Shown: positions 15,847-22,454 of the stretch, piece after piece
Position numbering within the stretch: the stretch's first letter is position 1
Layout: each line of letters begins with the position of its first letter
Source: JBAZTO01 sp041661865
Lineage (GTDB): Bacteria > Planctomycetota > Phycisphaerae > SM23-33
DNA length: 23,812 nucleotides
Assembly (NCBI GenBank): GCA_041661865.1
Contig: JBAZTO010000055.1
Coordinates: 1 to 23,812 of the forward strand
Direction: 5' to 3'
The notes under the pieces: model-generated
Seen by the model: only the letters and a program-made list of their open reading frames with translations
The model's database searches: none
Told to the model about the DNA's origin: nothing
Position numbers and translations under genes: made by a program

Positions 15847-17348
15847 TCCCGGCCCTTGGCGGTGAGGCGGTATTTTTGGAGACGACTGCTGGGCTTGTCG
15901 GGGATGGTGTATTCGATGGTCTGCTCCGCGAGCATGAGCCGGATGACCTTGTTGAGCTGGCCGGAAATCTCCTTCTGCCGGAGCCCACTGGAGAGCCCGG
16001 CCTTGGCCAGCGGCTCCGCCGTCAGCAGGCGCAGAACCCGCACTTCCAGCGACTCTGGCTGCGACTCTGGCTGCGACTCTGGCTGCGCGGTATCAAGTCC
16101 CACAACTTGGCCTCCCACAGCCACATAGGCACCACCGGGAGCGCGCCGGACCGTGATTTTGAATCCGTCAGCCAGAGTGAATTCCGGCTCCGCCAGACCC
16201 GCGGCGCGGCAACGGCTGATCATGTCGCCGGTGCCCGTGCCCATCCGCTCGATGTATTTGGCCAGATAAAGCGGCTCAGCCAGGAGCGGATTGCCAGGCA
16301 CCGAGGCATGCGGCTCGCGGAGCTTGGCCAGGGTCAACGAGGGCGGGAGCGTGCCGGGGTTCCAGACTTCAAGACGGTCGGAGAAAAGCATCACCTGCAC
16401 GCTGCCGTTGCTGGTGTAATCGCGGTGGGCCACCGCATTGACGACGGCCTCGCGGACAACTTCCGCCGGAATCTCATAGGCGACCGGGGCCTGCGTGCCC
16501 CCGGCCCGCGTGCCGACCGCGAGGTTGATCTTGGACAGCACGAAGTCCACCGCCTGGTCCACCAGCTCGAAGACCGTGCCTTTGTAAACTTGGTAGGAGG
16601 GAATCGGCTTTGTGGCCTGCGTGCCGTGGAAATGGGCGCACTTGACCTCGGAGGAAATCAGGAAGCGCTGGGGCTGCCGGCCGAAGAGCAGCACCGCGGC
16701 ATGGGTGAGCCGGCCGTCGTTCAGCAGGTTCAGGTGCGTAAGCAACTCCTCCGGCGACGCCGTCTCGCGCAAGGGAAAGGCGCGCTCCCGACGGGCCTCG
16801 CGCAAAAACCGGGTCATCCGATCGGGATCGAGATCAGCCCAGGTCGCCCCCAGGCATGGGGCGGTGTCGAACGGACCGGTGCGGATCAGTTTCCGATCCT
16901 CCAGGTATTGCACCAACGAGGCGTAAACCCCGGCGATGAGTTCGGCCGTGGTGGTGAACCGGCGACGCACCAGTTCGGTGCCGACCTGGCGGATGAGCGC
17001 CTGCGTCTTGGGATGCTTGGCCCGGTCCTCGGTGCCCTTGATGAAGATCAGCCGGTGCTTGTGCAGCCGGGTGGCCTGGTCGAGCTCGCGATGAGTGGGG
17101 GAAAGACCGGAAGTATCCTCGGCTCCATACTCATTGCCCAGCAGCCCGACATAAACATCGGCAAGTCCCACGACCTCGAGATAGACGTCATCTACCCGGC
17201 GGTCGGTGGCAGGCACATCCTCGAAAATGAACGGTTCGAAAAACCGCCGCAGCAGCGGGTCGGCTCGAAGGTAATCGCGCAAGGCCAGTCGTTCCGCCGC
17301 AAACTCGCCCTGAACGGAGCTGATAAAGATGCGCTGGATGTCAGCCAT
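15819..17348 (-). CDS. DUF4062-GHKL ATPase fusion (copy 2), 509 aa
   Basis: A clear paralogue of the gene at 8209-9819. The DUF4062 domain (1-95) reads IQRIFISSVQGEFAAERLAL, then DVYVGLLGNEYGAEDTSGLS. A THAAVLLFGRQPQRF middle region follows. The GHKL domain has EAVVNAVAHRDY (E300, N304, H308-Y311), SDRLEVWNPG (D324) and ERMGTGTGD (370-374). A QPES triple repeat (422-433) follows, and then a winged-helix-like C-terminus (434-509; GLRQKEISGQLNKVIRLML). Differences from copy 1 concentrate in the C-terminal third, where copy 1 has a long basic tail. The ATG at 17348 follows, by seven bases, the stop of a 23-codon frame that begins like an HsdR protein. Likely a nucleotide-binding regulator or defence effector; biochemical activity is unknown. 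Confidence 0.82.
   Translation of the reverse strand: MADIQRIFISSVQGEFAAERLALRDYLRADPLLRRFFEPFIFEDVPATDRRVDDVYLEVVGLADVYVGLLGNEYGAEDTSGLSPTHRELDQATRLHKHRLIFIKGTEDRAKHPKTQALIRQVGTELVRRRFTTTAELIAGVYASLVQYLEDRKLIRTGPFDTAPCLGATWADLDPDRMTRFLREARRERAFPLRETASPEELLTHLNLLNDGRLTHAAVLLFGRQPQRFLISSEVKCAHFHGTQATKPIPSYQVYKGTVFELVDQAVDFVLSKINLAVGTRAGGTQAPVAYEIPAEVVREAVVNAVAHRDYTSNGSVQVMLFSDRLEVWNPGTLPPSLTLAKLREPHASVPGNPLLAEPLYLAKYIERMGTGTGDMISRCRAAGLAEPEFTLADGFKITVRRAPGGAYVAVGGQVVGLDTAQPESQPESQPESLEVRVLRLLTAEPLAKAGLSSGLRQKEISGQLNKVIRLMLAEQTIEYTIPDKPSSRLQKYRLTAKGREWLANRPPA
16051..16086. repeat. 12-bp tandem repeat, three copies, in a coding linker
   Basis: GACTCTGGCTGC is repeated three times in a row. On the coding (minus) strand it gives the QPESQPESQPES linker between the GHKL and winged-helix domains of the DUF4062 copy 2 protein. 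Units of 12 bp change linker length without breaking the frame. Repetitive linkers at this place are common in this protein family. Confidence 0.9.
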
Positions 17349-17355
17349 GGCGGCG

Positions 17356-17427
17356 TCAGGCGCGTGAGCGGTGCGGCGTGATGAACTTCGTGTAGATATC
17401 CCGCTCGCTGAGCGCCTTCTTATTCAC
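17356..17427 (-). pseudogene. 23-codon remnant of a second hsdR (EcoEI-like family)
   Basis: A GTG-started frame reads (M)NKKALSERDIYTKFITP, then HRSRA and stop. The first 18 residues are the very conserved start of a different HsdR family from the one encoded at 4953-8069. Homology ends abruptly after ITP and the DUF4062 copy 2 ATG follows seven bases after the stop. It is best read as the beheaded start of an hsdR gene whose body was lost or replaced. It may still serve as a translated leader for the ATPase gene. Confidence 0.75.
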
Positions 17428-17960
17428 GGGGCGTGGGCTTAAGGGTGGGCATGGCGGTGAGGGCCAAAATCTGGCTGGCCCACCGTGAATTGGCGGCGAA
17501 GTTATCACTGAGCGCGCCGGAAGCGGCAAGATTTAAGCTCTCCTCGTGATCTTGATGATCGATTTGCCGCCTCGGGAGAATTTTGTGCCGCCCCAAAAAG
17601 TCGTTTCCTTCGGGGCAGCCCTTGCTGGCGGTGCGGGCCTGGAAACCCAAGCCCGCGAAAAGAAATTATCGCCGAATCTCGGCTTCGTCCCGCTTTTGCG
17701 GGACTATGGCGGAGTGAACGTCGGCGTGCGTTGGCCCGAAGCGCACCGTAGGGTGCGCGGTTAACAGTTGGAAGATATTTGTTATCGGGCGGTGTGGTGA
17801 TTCGTTGGGCGTTATTTGTCATCGGGCCGGACCAATAACCAAAGGTTGGAAACCTGAGGGGCTGACGGAGCCAGACGTCAGGCGTCATTGGTCAGGCGGG
17901 TTCAGACACATAACCCCTAACTCCTAACTCTTAACTTCGACCGCCACCTGGCGGCGGCTC
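17428..17960. other. Repeat-rich intergenic region
   Basis: No gene is supported in about 530 bases. It holds the second 75-bp repeat (17663-17737) and, near 17789-17850, a GTGGTGATTCGTTGGGCGTTATTTG-type segment ending CCAATAACC that resembles 18431-18490. A degenerate run of TAACTCCTAACTCTTAACT lies at about 17918-17937. This looks like accumulated intergenic repeat debris at the left edge of the restriction island. Confidence 0.5.
17663..17737. repeat. 75-bp direct repeat, copy 2
   Basis: 74 of 75 bases match 15501-15575 in direct orientation. It lies about 235 bases upstream of the hsdR remnant that precedes the DUF4062 copy 2 gene, so the pair encloses that cassette. It carries the same two hairpins as copy 1. 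Confidence 0.9.
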
Positions 17961-18314
17961 TCAGGCCGCGACGACTTCAATGCGCGCCCGGAAACCGAGC
18001 AGCCGGAGGAGTCGCGCGCATTGTGCTATTTGCTGCCCATTGGGCACCCGCAAAACCACCCTCCGCTTACGCTTCGGGCCCGCCCCTTTGGCGCGGTCCA
18101 TCTCCGCGCTTTGCGCTCCGTCATCCCAACCGAAGCCCCGCACATCGGCCACGCCGATCCGGGGCACGACTTTTCTCAGCACGGCGGCATCCGCCGGCGC
18201 AAAATCCCCCTTCATCATCGCCTGTTCCGCCCAATCCACCAGGGCAGTCTGCGTGAGCCGGCCCTTGAGGTAGGCCTGCAGCTTTCGCGCGGTGGACTGG
18301 CGGGTGATTTTCAC
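17961..18314 (-). CDS. Small conserved-looking hypothetical protein, 117 aa
   Basis: Function not recognised. It starts with GTG at 18314 (MKITRQSTARKLQAYLKGRL...LVDWAEQAMM). That N-terminal pattern, followed by VVPRIGVADVRGFGWDD, resembles a small family of hypothetical proteins of about 80-90 residues (MKxTRxxxAxKLxxYL...VDWAE). A basic insert (GPKRKRRVVLRVPNG) separates it from the closing LLRLLGFRARIEV, making this member longer than I would expect. It is isolated between two repeat-rich spacers, convergent with nothing and divergent from the phosphofructokinase gene. The AxKLxxYL and VDWAE helices might mediate a protein contact, but that is speculation. Confidence 0.6.
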   Translation of the reverse strand: MKITRQSTARKLQAYLKGRLTQTALVDWAEQAMMKGDFAPADAAVLRKVVPRIGVADVRGFGWDDGAQSAEMDRAKGAGPKRKRRVVLRVPNGQQIAQCARLLRLLGFRARIEVVAA

Positions 18315-18574
18315 GGGTGGAATCTACGTCTTCCGGTGGCCCCCGGCGACACGGGGAAGATTGTTGGACCGGACAATGACGTCAAACGCAGAGCGGGAGG
18401 GACGGGAAAACAAGACCTGAGGCTCGCCAGACGGCGTGGTTATCGGTTGAGCGTTATCCGTTATCTGGAAGAACCAATAACCAATAGCCGGTAACCAATA
18501 ACTCCGCCCCACGGGCGGCTGCTAAAACGGCCATTGAAGCGGCGGCCGCCGGGCCCCAAGCTCCGGGCACGGCC
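18315..18574. promoter_or_regulatory. Divergent intergenic region before the phosphofructokinase gene
   Basis: Holds no gene. Segment 18431-18505 (GGTTATCGGTTGAGCGTTATC, then AACCAATAACCAATAGCC) is a degenerate copy of sequence near 17800 and 15420, with self-complementary GGTTATTGGTT/AACCAATAACC parts. The promoters for the minus-strand hypothetical gene and the plus-strand phosphofructokinase should lie here. No clear -35/-10 was picked out. Confidence 0.4.
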
Positions 18575-19711
18575 ATGAAACGCACCTCAGCCAGACGGAT
18601 CGGCATACTCACGGCGGGCGGCGACAGCCCCGGGCTCAACGCGGCCATCCGCGCGGTCGGCAAGGCGGCCATCCGCGAATTCGGCTGGGAGGTCATCGGC
18701 TTCCGCGACGGCTTCCTCGGCCTAGCCGAGGATCGCTGGCTGGCCCTGGACAAGCCGGCGCTCTCGGGCATCCTGACCGTGGGCGGCACCATCCTCGGCA
18801 CCAGCCGGGAAAAACCCCACCGCATGGAGATCGACGGCAAGGTCCGCGACATGACCGCCCGGATCGCCGCGAATTACCGGCGGCACCGGCTGGCGGCGCT
18901 GGTCTGCATCGGCGGCGGCGGCACGCACAAAAATGCCCTGCGCCTGGCCAAGGCCGGCCTCAACATCGTCACCCTGCCCAAGACGATCGACAACGACGTG
19001 CCGCTGACGGACGCCACGATCGGCTTTGACACCGCCCTGGGCATCGCGTCGGAGGCGCTGGACCGGCTGCACAGCACCGCGCACAGCCACCACCGGATCA
19101 TCGTGGCGGAAATCATGGGCCACCGGGCCGGCTGGCTGACCCTCGGCGCCGGCATCGGCGGCGGGGCCGACGTGATCCTCATCCCTGAAATCCCCTACTC
19201 GGCGGAGAAGATCGCCGCCGCCATCGGCCGCCGGGCCACGGCCGGACGCGCCACCTTCAGCATCGTGGCGGTGGCCGAGGGCGCGCTGTCCCGGGAATCC
19301 GCGGCGGCCTTCGCCGCGGCCAAGCGGCGCAAGAAACAGGCCGGCACCGAGGAGAAGCGGAAGCAGGCCAAGGCGGAACTCAGCGAGCTGGATGCCCGGC
19401 ACGCCGGCAACACCCTCCGCCTGGCCAAGCAACTCGAGGAGCTGACCGGACTGGAGGCCCGGGTCACCATCCTGGGTTATGTGCAGCGCGGCGGCACCCC
19501 CTCCGTGACCGACCGCATCCTGGCGACCCGGCTGGGCTCGGCCTGCGTGACCTTGATCAAGGAAGGCCGGTTCGGCGTGATGGTGGCCGCGCGGGGCAAT
19601 GGCACGACCGCCGTGCCCATCGAGGACGTGGCGGGCAACCTCAAGCTGGTGCCCGTCAACCACGAGTGGGTGCAGGCGGCCCGCCACGTCGGGACGTGCC
19701 TGGGCGACTGA
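18575..19711 (+). CDS. pfkA: 6-phosphofructokinase family enzyme (PPi or ATP donor uncertain), 378 aa
   Basis: Phosphorylates fructose 6-phosphate at C1 (glycolysis). Family motifs in order: GILTAGGDSPGLNAAIR (10-26), GTSREKP, CIGGGGTHKNA (111-121), PKTIDNDV (135-142, catalytic D139), IMGHRAGWL (180-188), IPEIPYS (E205), and GYVQRGGTPSVTDRILATRLG. Two donor-site positions are informative. The lysine in PKTIDND is typical of pyrophosphate-using or mixed enzymes, whereas glycine there is typical of ATP enzymes. The usual GGDG/GGDD loop is GGGG here (G115 where Asp normally sits). I recall similar GGGGT loops in related group III sequences, so this is probably a lineage feature and not damage. 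A charged helical insert (about 240-290) precedes the VQRGG motif. The enzyme is full length; donor assignment is open. Confidence 0.9.
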   Translation: MKRTSARRIGILTAGGDSPGLNAAIRAVGKAAIREFGWEVIGFRDGFLGLAEDRWLALDKPALSGILTVGGTILGTSREKPHRMEIDGKVRDMTARIAANYRRHRLAALVCIGGGGTHKNALRLAKAGLNIVTLPKTIDNDVPLTDATIGFDTALGIASEALDRLHSTAHSHHRIIVAEIMGHRAGWLTLGAGIGGGADVILIPEIPYSAEKIAAAIGRRATAGRATFSIVAVAEGALSRESAAAFAAAKRRKKQAGTEEKRKQAKAELSELDARHAGNTLRLAKQLEELTGLEARVTILGYVQRGGTPSVTDRILATRLGSACVTLIKEGRFGVMVAARGNGTTAVPIEDVAGNLKLVPVNHEWVQAARHVGTCLGD

Positions 19712-19771
19712 GGGCGGAATCTTGCAGTTGAAGCGCCAGTCGCCTCTGAAGCAGCACGCATCGAAAGGTGG

Positions 19772-19792
19772 AACCCGTCCTCCGGACGGGTT
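19772..19792. terminator. Hairpin between convergent genes, candidate bidirectional terminator
   Basis: AACCCGTCC-TCC-GGACGGGTT is a perfect 9-bp stem with a 3-base loop, placed between the end of the phosphofructokinase gene and the end of the LysR gene. A short T-rich tail (TTGTTGG) follows on the plus strand. Its location suits shared termination. Confidence 0.55.
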
Positions 19793-19842
19793 GTTGGAGG
19801 TGCGCCGGGAAACCCTTTGGCGGAGAGATCGGCCGATCCGCC

Positions 19843-20733
19843 TCACTTCACCCCGTCCGCGGCGCGTTGGAGTTCCCCGATGAAGACGGCGAGGGGTTTG
19901 TCGGCCGCGCGGTCCGCCCGGTGGCCGGCGGCGATGCACAGGGGCTGGGGGCTGGCGGTCAGGAGCTTCATGCGGACCCGGGTGGGGAAAAGATGCGCCA
20001 TGCGCGCCGCGACGAGGGCGACGCCGAGGCCCGACTCCACCGCGGCGAGCAGGCTGTCGATGCCGTTGTATTCGCCGGTGATCCGGGCCCGCACGCCGTT
20101 TTCCTTCAGCCAGCCGGTGATGGTGTCCCAATACTCCGGATATTCGTCCTTGCCGTAGACCAGCAGCGGCTCGCGGGCCACCTCGGCGGGTTTCACCCGG
20201 GCCCGGCGCGCCAGCGGGTGCTTCAGGTTCACCGCCAGCCGCCAGGGCGAACTCACGAGGGGCGTCCACTGCAGGCCCCGGGTCCCGCCGCGGGGCCGGA
20301 CCGTCACGGCCACGTCAAGCGTGCCGGCTTCCAGGCCGGTGAGCATCTCCCCGGTCGAGAGGTCGAACATCTCCACGCGCGTGCCGGGATGGACCTGCGT
20401 GAAGTTGGCGACGGCCGGTGACAGCAGGCCGCTGGCCAGCGAGGGCGCGTAGCCGATGCGCAGCCGGCCGCCCGACGAGGTGGCGCGCACGCGCTCCGCC
20501 GCCTGGTCCGCGTGCAGCAGGAGCTCGCGGGCCTCGCGCAGCATGGCCTCGCCGGCGGGCGTGAGGTGGATCGAGTGCGCCTTCCGCTCAAGCAGGCATT
20601 GCCCGATCTCTTCCTCCAGCGCCTTGATCTGCCGGCTGAGCGCGGGTTGTGTCAGGAAGATCTTCTGCGCGGCGCGGCTGATGTTCCCGGTCTCGGCCAC
20701 GGCGACGAAGTGGCGCAGCTGTCGGAGTTCCAT
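19843..20733 (-). CDS. LysR-family transcriptional regulator, 296 aa
   Basis: The N-terminal winged helix-turn-helix reads MELRQLRHFVAVAETGNISR, then LTQPALSRQIKALEEEIG (helix-turn-helix about 17-43). The effector-binding domain spans about 90-290 (GGRLRIGYAPSLASGLL, LDVAVTVRP, SGLGVALVAARM). The ATG at 20733 gives the canonical MELRQLR start. An ATG at 20745 would add four residues but lies inside the palindrome that probably serves as the operator. Transcribed divergently from pirin, so it most likely controls that gene and itself; the inducer is unknown, possibly a quinone or electrophile judging by the neighbours. Confidence 0.93.
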   Translation of the reverse strand: MELRQLRHFVAVAETGNISRAAQKIFLTQPALSRQIKALEEEIGQCLLERKAHSIHLTPAGEAMLREARELLLHADQAAERVRATSSGGRLRIGYAPSLASGLLSPAVANFTQVHPGTRVEMFDLSTGEMLTGLEAGTLDVAVTVRPRGGTRGLQWTPLVSSPWRLAVNLKHPLARRARVKPAEVAREPLLVYGKDEYPEYWDTITGWLKENGVRARITGEYNGIDSLLAAVESGLGVALVAARMAHLFPTRVRMKLLTASPQPLCIAAGHRADRAADKPLAVFIGELQRAADGVK

Positions 20734-20741
20734 GCGCCGCA

Positions 20742-20759
20742 CCATACCTTAAAGTATGG
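20742..20759. promoter_or_regulatory. Palindromic LysR operator candidate
   Basis: CCATAC-CTTAAA-GTATGG is an 18-bp palindrome with one mismatch in the centre, in the 82-base gap between the divergent LysR and pirin genes. LysR-type regulators bind such dyads. Its overlap with the ATG at 20745 supports the downstream LysR start. Confidence 0.6.
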
Positions 20760-20815
20760 CTCAGGCAAGGAACACGGCATTGGCCGGTTTTCGTGGCGTC
20801 TGGCATACTGGTCCC

Positions 20816-21535
20816 ATGAAGACCGCCGAAACCACCTCCCTCACCGTCCGCCGGGCAAGCGAGCGCGGCCGCGCCGACCACGGCTGGCTGGACTCCGCCC
20901 ACACCTTCTCCTTCGCCGACTACTACGACCCGGCGCACCTGGGCTTCCGCTCGCTGCGGGTCATCAACGATGACCGCGTGGCGCCGGGCCGGGGCTTCGA
21001 CCCGCATCCGCACCGCGACATGGAAATCTTCAGCTACGTCCTCGCGGGCTCCCTCGCGCACAAGGACAGTTTGGGCAACTCCCGGGTGCTCACGCCGGGC
21101 CAGGTCCAGCTCATGAGCGCGGGCCGCGGGGTGACCCACAGCGAGTTCAATCCGTCGGGCCTCGAGCCGGCCCACTTCCTGCAGATCTGGATCCTGCCGC
21201 GCGAGCGCGGCCTGACCCCGGGCTACACGGAGTGGCGGCCGAAGCCCGCGCAGGCCGACGCCCCGAAGGTCCTCCTCATCTCCGCGGACGGCCGCGAGGA
21301 TTCCGCGACGATCCACCAGGACGCCGACATCTACCGTCTCCGCCTCAAGGCCGGGGAGACCGTGACGCACGGGCTGAAGACCGGGCACGGCGCCTGGCTG
21401 CAGGTCGCCGACGGCGCGCTGCAGTTCAACGGCGCCGACCTCGCCACCGGCGACGGCGCGAGCACCGAGACCGCCGGCCAGCTCACCTTCACGGCGACGC
21501 GCCCGGTGGAAGCCCTCCTCTTCGACCTCAAGTAA
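20816..21535 (+). CDS. Pirin family protein (YhhW-like bicupin), 239 aa
   Basis: A bicupin with an N-terminal metal site: FDPHPHRDMEIFSYVL supplies H64 and H66, and GRGVTHSEFNPS supplies H108 and E110, the four ligands of pirins. Bacterial YhhW-type members show quercetin 2,3-dioxygenase activity. The other conserved blocks are DHGWLDSAHTFSFADYYDP, FLQIWILPRERGLTPGY and the C-terminal cupin. The ATG at 20816 is chosen because conserved sequence begins right after it; upstream in-frame codons are not conserved-looking. First gene of a run with a flavodoxin-fold reductase and DoxX, divergent from a LysR gene, suggesting a quinone or redox stress role. Confidence 0.93.
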   Translation: MKTAETTSLTVRRASERGRADHGWLDSAHTFSFADYYDPAHLGFRSLRVINDDRVAPGRGFDPHPHRDMEIFSYVLAGSLAHKDSLGNSRVLTPGQVQLMSAGRGVTHSEFNPSGLEPAHFLQIWILPRERGLTPGYTEWRPKPAQADAPKVLLISADGREDSATIHQDADIYRLRLKAGETVTHGLKTGHGAWLQVADGALQFNGADLATGDGASTETAGQLTFTATRPVEALLFDLK

Positions 21536-21540
21536 CCGCC

Positions 21541-21657
21541 ATGCTCGCCCCCGTCATCATCCTCAGCCTGCTCACCGTCCTGGTCGCCACCGAACCCGAC
21601 CGCCAGGACGGCGGGGCGCCCCTTCCGCAAAATCCATCCCAACCCAAAAATCCATGA
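21541..21657 (+). CDS. Possible 38-aa hydrophobic mini-protein
   Basis: Between pirin and the flavoprotein a short frame reads MLAPVIILSLLTVLVATEPD and then a polar Pro/Asn-rich tail ending NPSQPKNP. It starts five bases after the pirin stop, and its own stop overlaps the next ATG (ATGA). The N-terminus is a plausible membrane helix. It might be a real small membrane protein or only a translational bridge that feeds ribosomes to the flavoprotein gene. No family was recognised. Confidence 0.4.
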   Translation: MLAPVIILSLLTVLVATEPDRQDGGAPLPQNPSQPKNP

Positions 21658-22226
21658 GCACCGTATCCATCATCTATTATTCCACCTCGGGCCACACGTC
21701 CCGTCTGGCCCAGGCCGTCGCCGAGGGCGCCGGCGCCGTGGCCGGCACGCAGACCCATCTGATCGCCGTCAACGGCGACGACATTGCGAAGGGCCGCTAC
21801 AGCAACGAGGAGGTCTTCACGCTGCTCGACCGGAGCGACGCGATCATCTTCGGCAGCCCGACCTACATGGGCGGCCCGGCGGCGCAGTTCAAGGCATTCG
21901 CCGACGCCACGGGCGGCAAGTGGTATACGGCGGCCTGGCGCGACAAGCTGGCCGCGGGCTTCACCGTCTCCGACAGCCCGAGCGGCGACAAGCAGGGCAC
22001 GCTGAACTACCTGTTCACGCTCGCGATGCAGCACGGCATGGTGTGGGTCGGCCTCGGCGAGCTGCCGATGCAGGCCAACGGCACCAACCGCCTCGGCAGT
22101 TACAGCGGCGTCATGGCGCAATCGGACCAGGCCGCGCCCGACACGGTCCCGGGGGCCGGGGACACGGCGACCGGCACGCTGCTTGGCCGGCGCGTCGCGA
22201 CCCTCGCCGCGAAACTGAAAAACTAA
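21654..22226 (+). CDS. Flavodoxin-fold NAD(P)H:quinone oxidoreductase-like protein, 190 aa
   Basis: WrbA-like FMN protein. The phosphate-binding loop YYSTSGHTSRLA (S10, T11, G13, H14, T15) follows the first strand. GSPTYMGGPAAQFKAF (68-82) is the second FMN loop with the usual SPTYxG pattern, and NYLFTLAMQHGMVWVG is the third. Enzymes of this family reduce quinones by two electrons and prevent radical formation. Cytosolic, no signal sequence. The ATG overlaps the stop of the small hydrophobic frame. Its position between pirin and DoxX and near LysR supports a quinone-stress function. Confidence 0.9.
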   Translation: MSTVSIIYYSTSGHTSRLAQAVAEGAGAVAGTQTHLIAVNGDDIAKGRYSNEEVFTLLDRSDAIIFGSPTYMGGPAAQFKAFADATGGKWYTAAWRDKLAAGFTVSDSPSGDKQGTLNYLFTLAMQHGMVWVGLGELPMQANGTNRLGSYSGVMAQSDQAAPDTVPGAGDTATGTLLGRRVATLAAKLKN

Positions 22227-22241
22227 ACCACCCATCAGATC

Positions 22242-22321
22242 GATGTAGGTCGGGCTTTATGCCCGACATGCAAACCTCCCCAATCGGGGGTAAACCCCGA
22301 CCTACAGCCCAATATCCAACC
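22242..22321. repeat. REP-like palindromic element, tandem copy 1
   Basis: About 80 bp with outer arms TGTAGGTCGGG and CCCGACCTACA. Each arm has an inner hairpin (GTCGGGC-TTTAT-GCCCGAC and GGGG-TAAA-CCCC). A near copy lies at 22348-22427 in the same orientation. Elements of this look are multi-copy palindromes in some genomes. They sit between the flavoprotein and DoxX genes and may stabilise or attenuate the transcript. Confidence 0.85.
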
Positions 22322-22347
22322 CTCCTGAATCTCCCTCCACCCATCCC

Positions 22348-22427
22348 GATGTAGGTCGGGCTTTACGCCCGATATCCCACCCGCCCCGGTCGGGGATAAA
22401 CCCCGACCTACAGCCCGATATCCAACC
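22348..22427. repeat. REP-like palindromic element, tandem copy 2
   Basis: Second copy of the 22242-22321 element. The outer arms are identical, with small changes in the middle (TTTAC for TTTAT, GGGATAAA for GGGGTAAA). Both copies end with the same ATATCCAACC tail, showing that the repeated unit extends beyond the palindrome. Confidence 0.85.
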
Positions 22428-22454
22428 GAACCCAATCCAAACCAAGACACCTCC

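Noticed and set aside
16051..16086. CRISPR-like array
   Set aside because: Units are 12 bp, contiguous and coding; there are no spacers, and no cas genes are present in the window.
15810..17381. Plus-strand open frame (523 codons) opposite DUF4062 copy 2
   Set aside because: Shadow of the ATPase gene, with no independent start signal or family motif.
17918..17937. Telomere-like TAACTC repeats
   Set aside because: Only a short degenerate run in an otherwise ordinary spacer; similar runs are common intergenic debris.
17428..17960. tRNA or integrase attachment site at the left edge of the island
   Set aside because: No cloverleaf, integrase gene or duplicated tRNA end could be found by eye.
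18722..20269. Minus-strand open frame (515 codons) opposite the phosphofructokinase gene
   Set aside because: It crosses an intergenic gap and overlaps both a clear phosphofructokinase and LysR; no motif.
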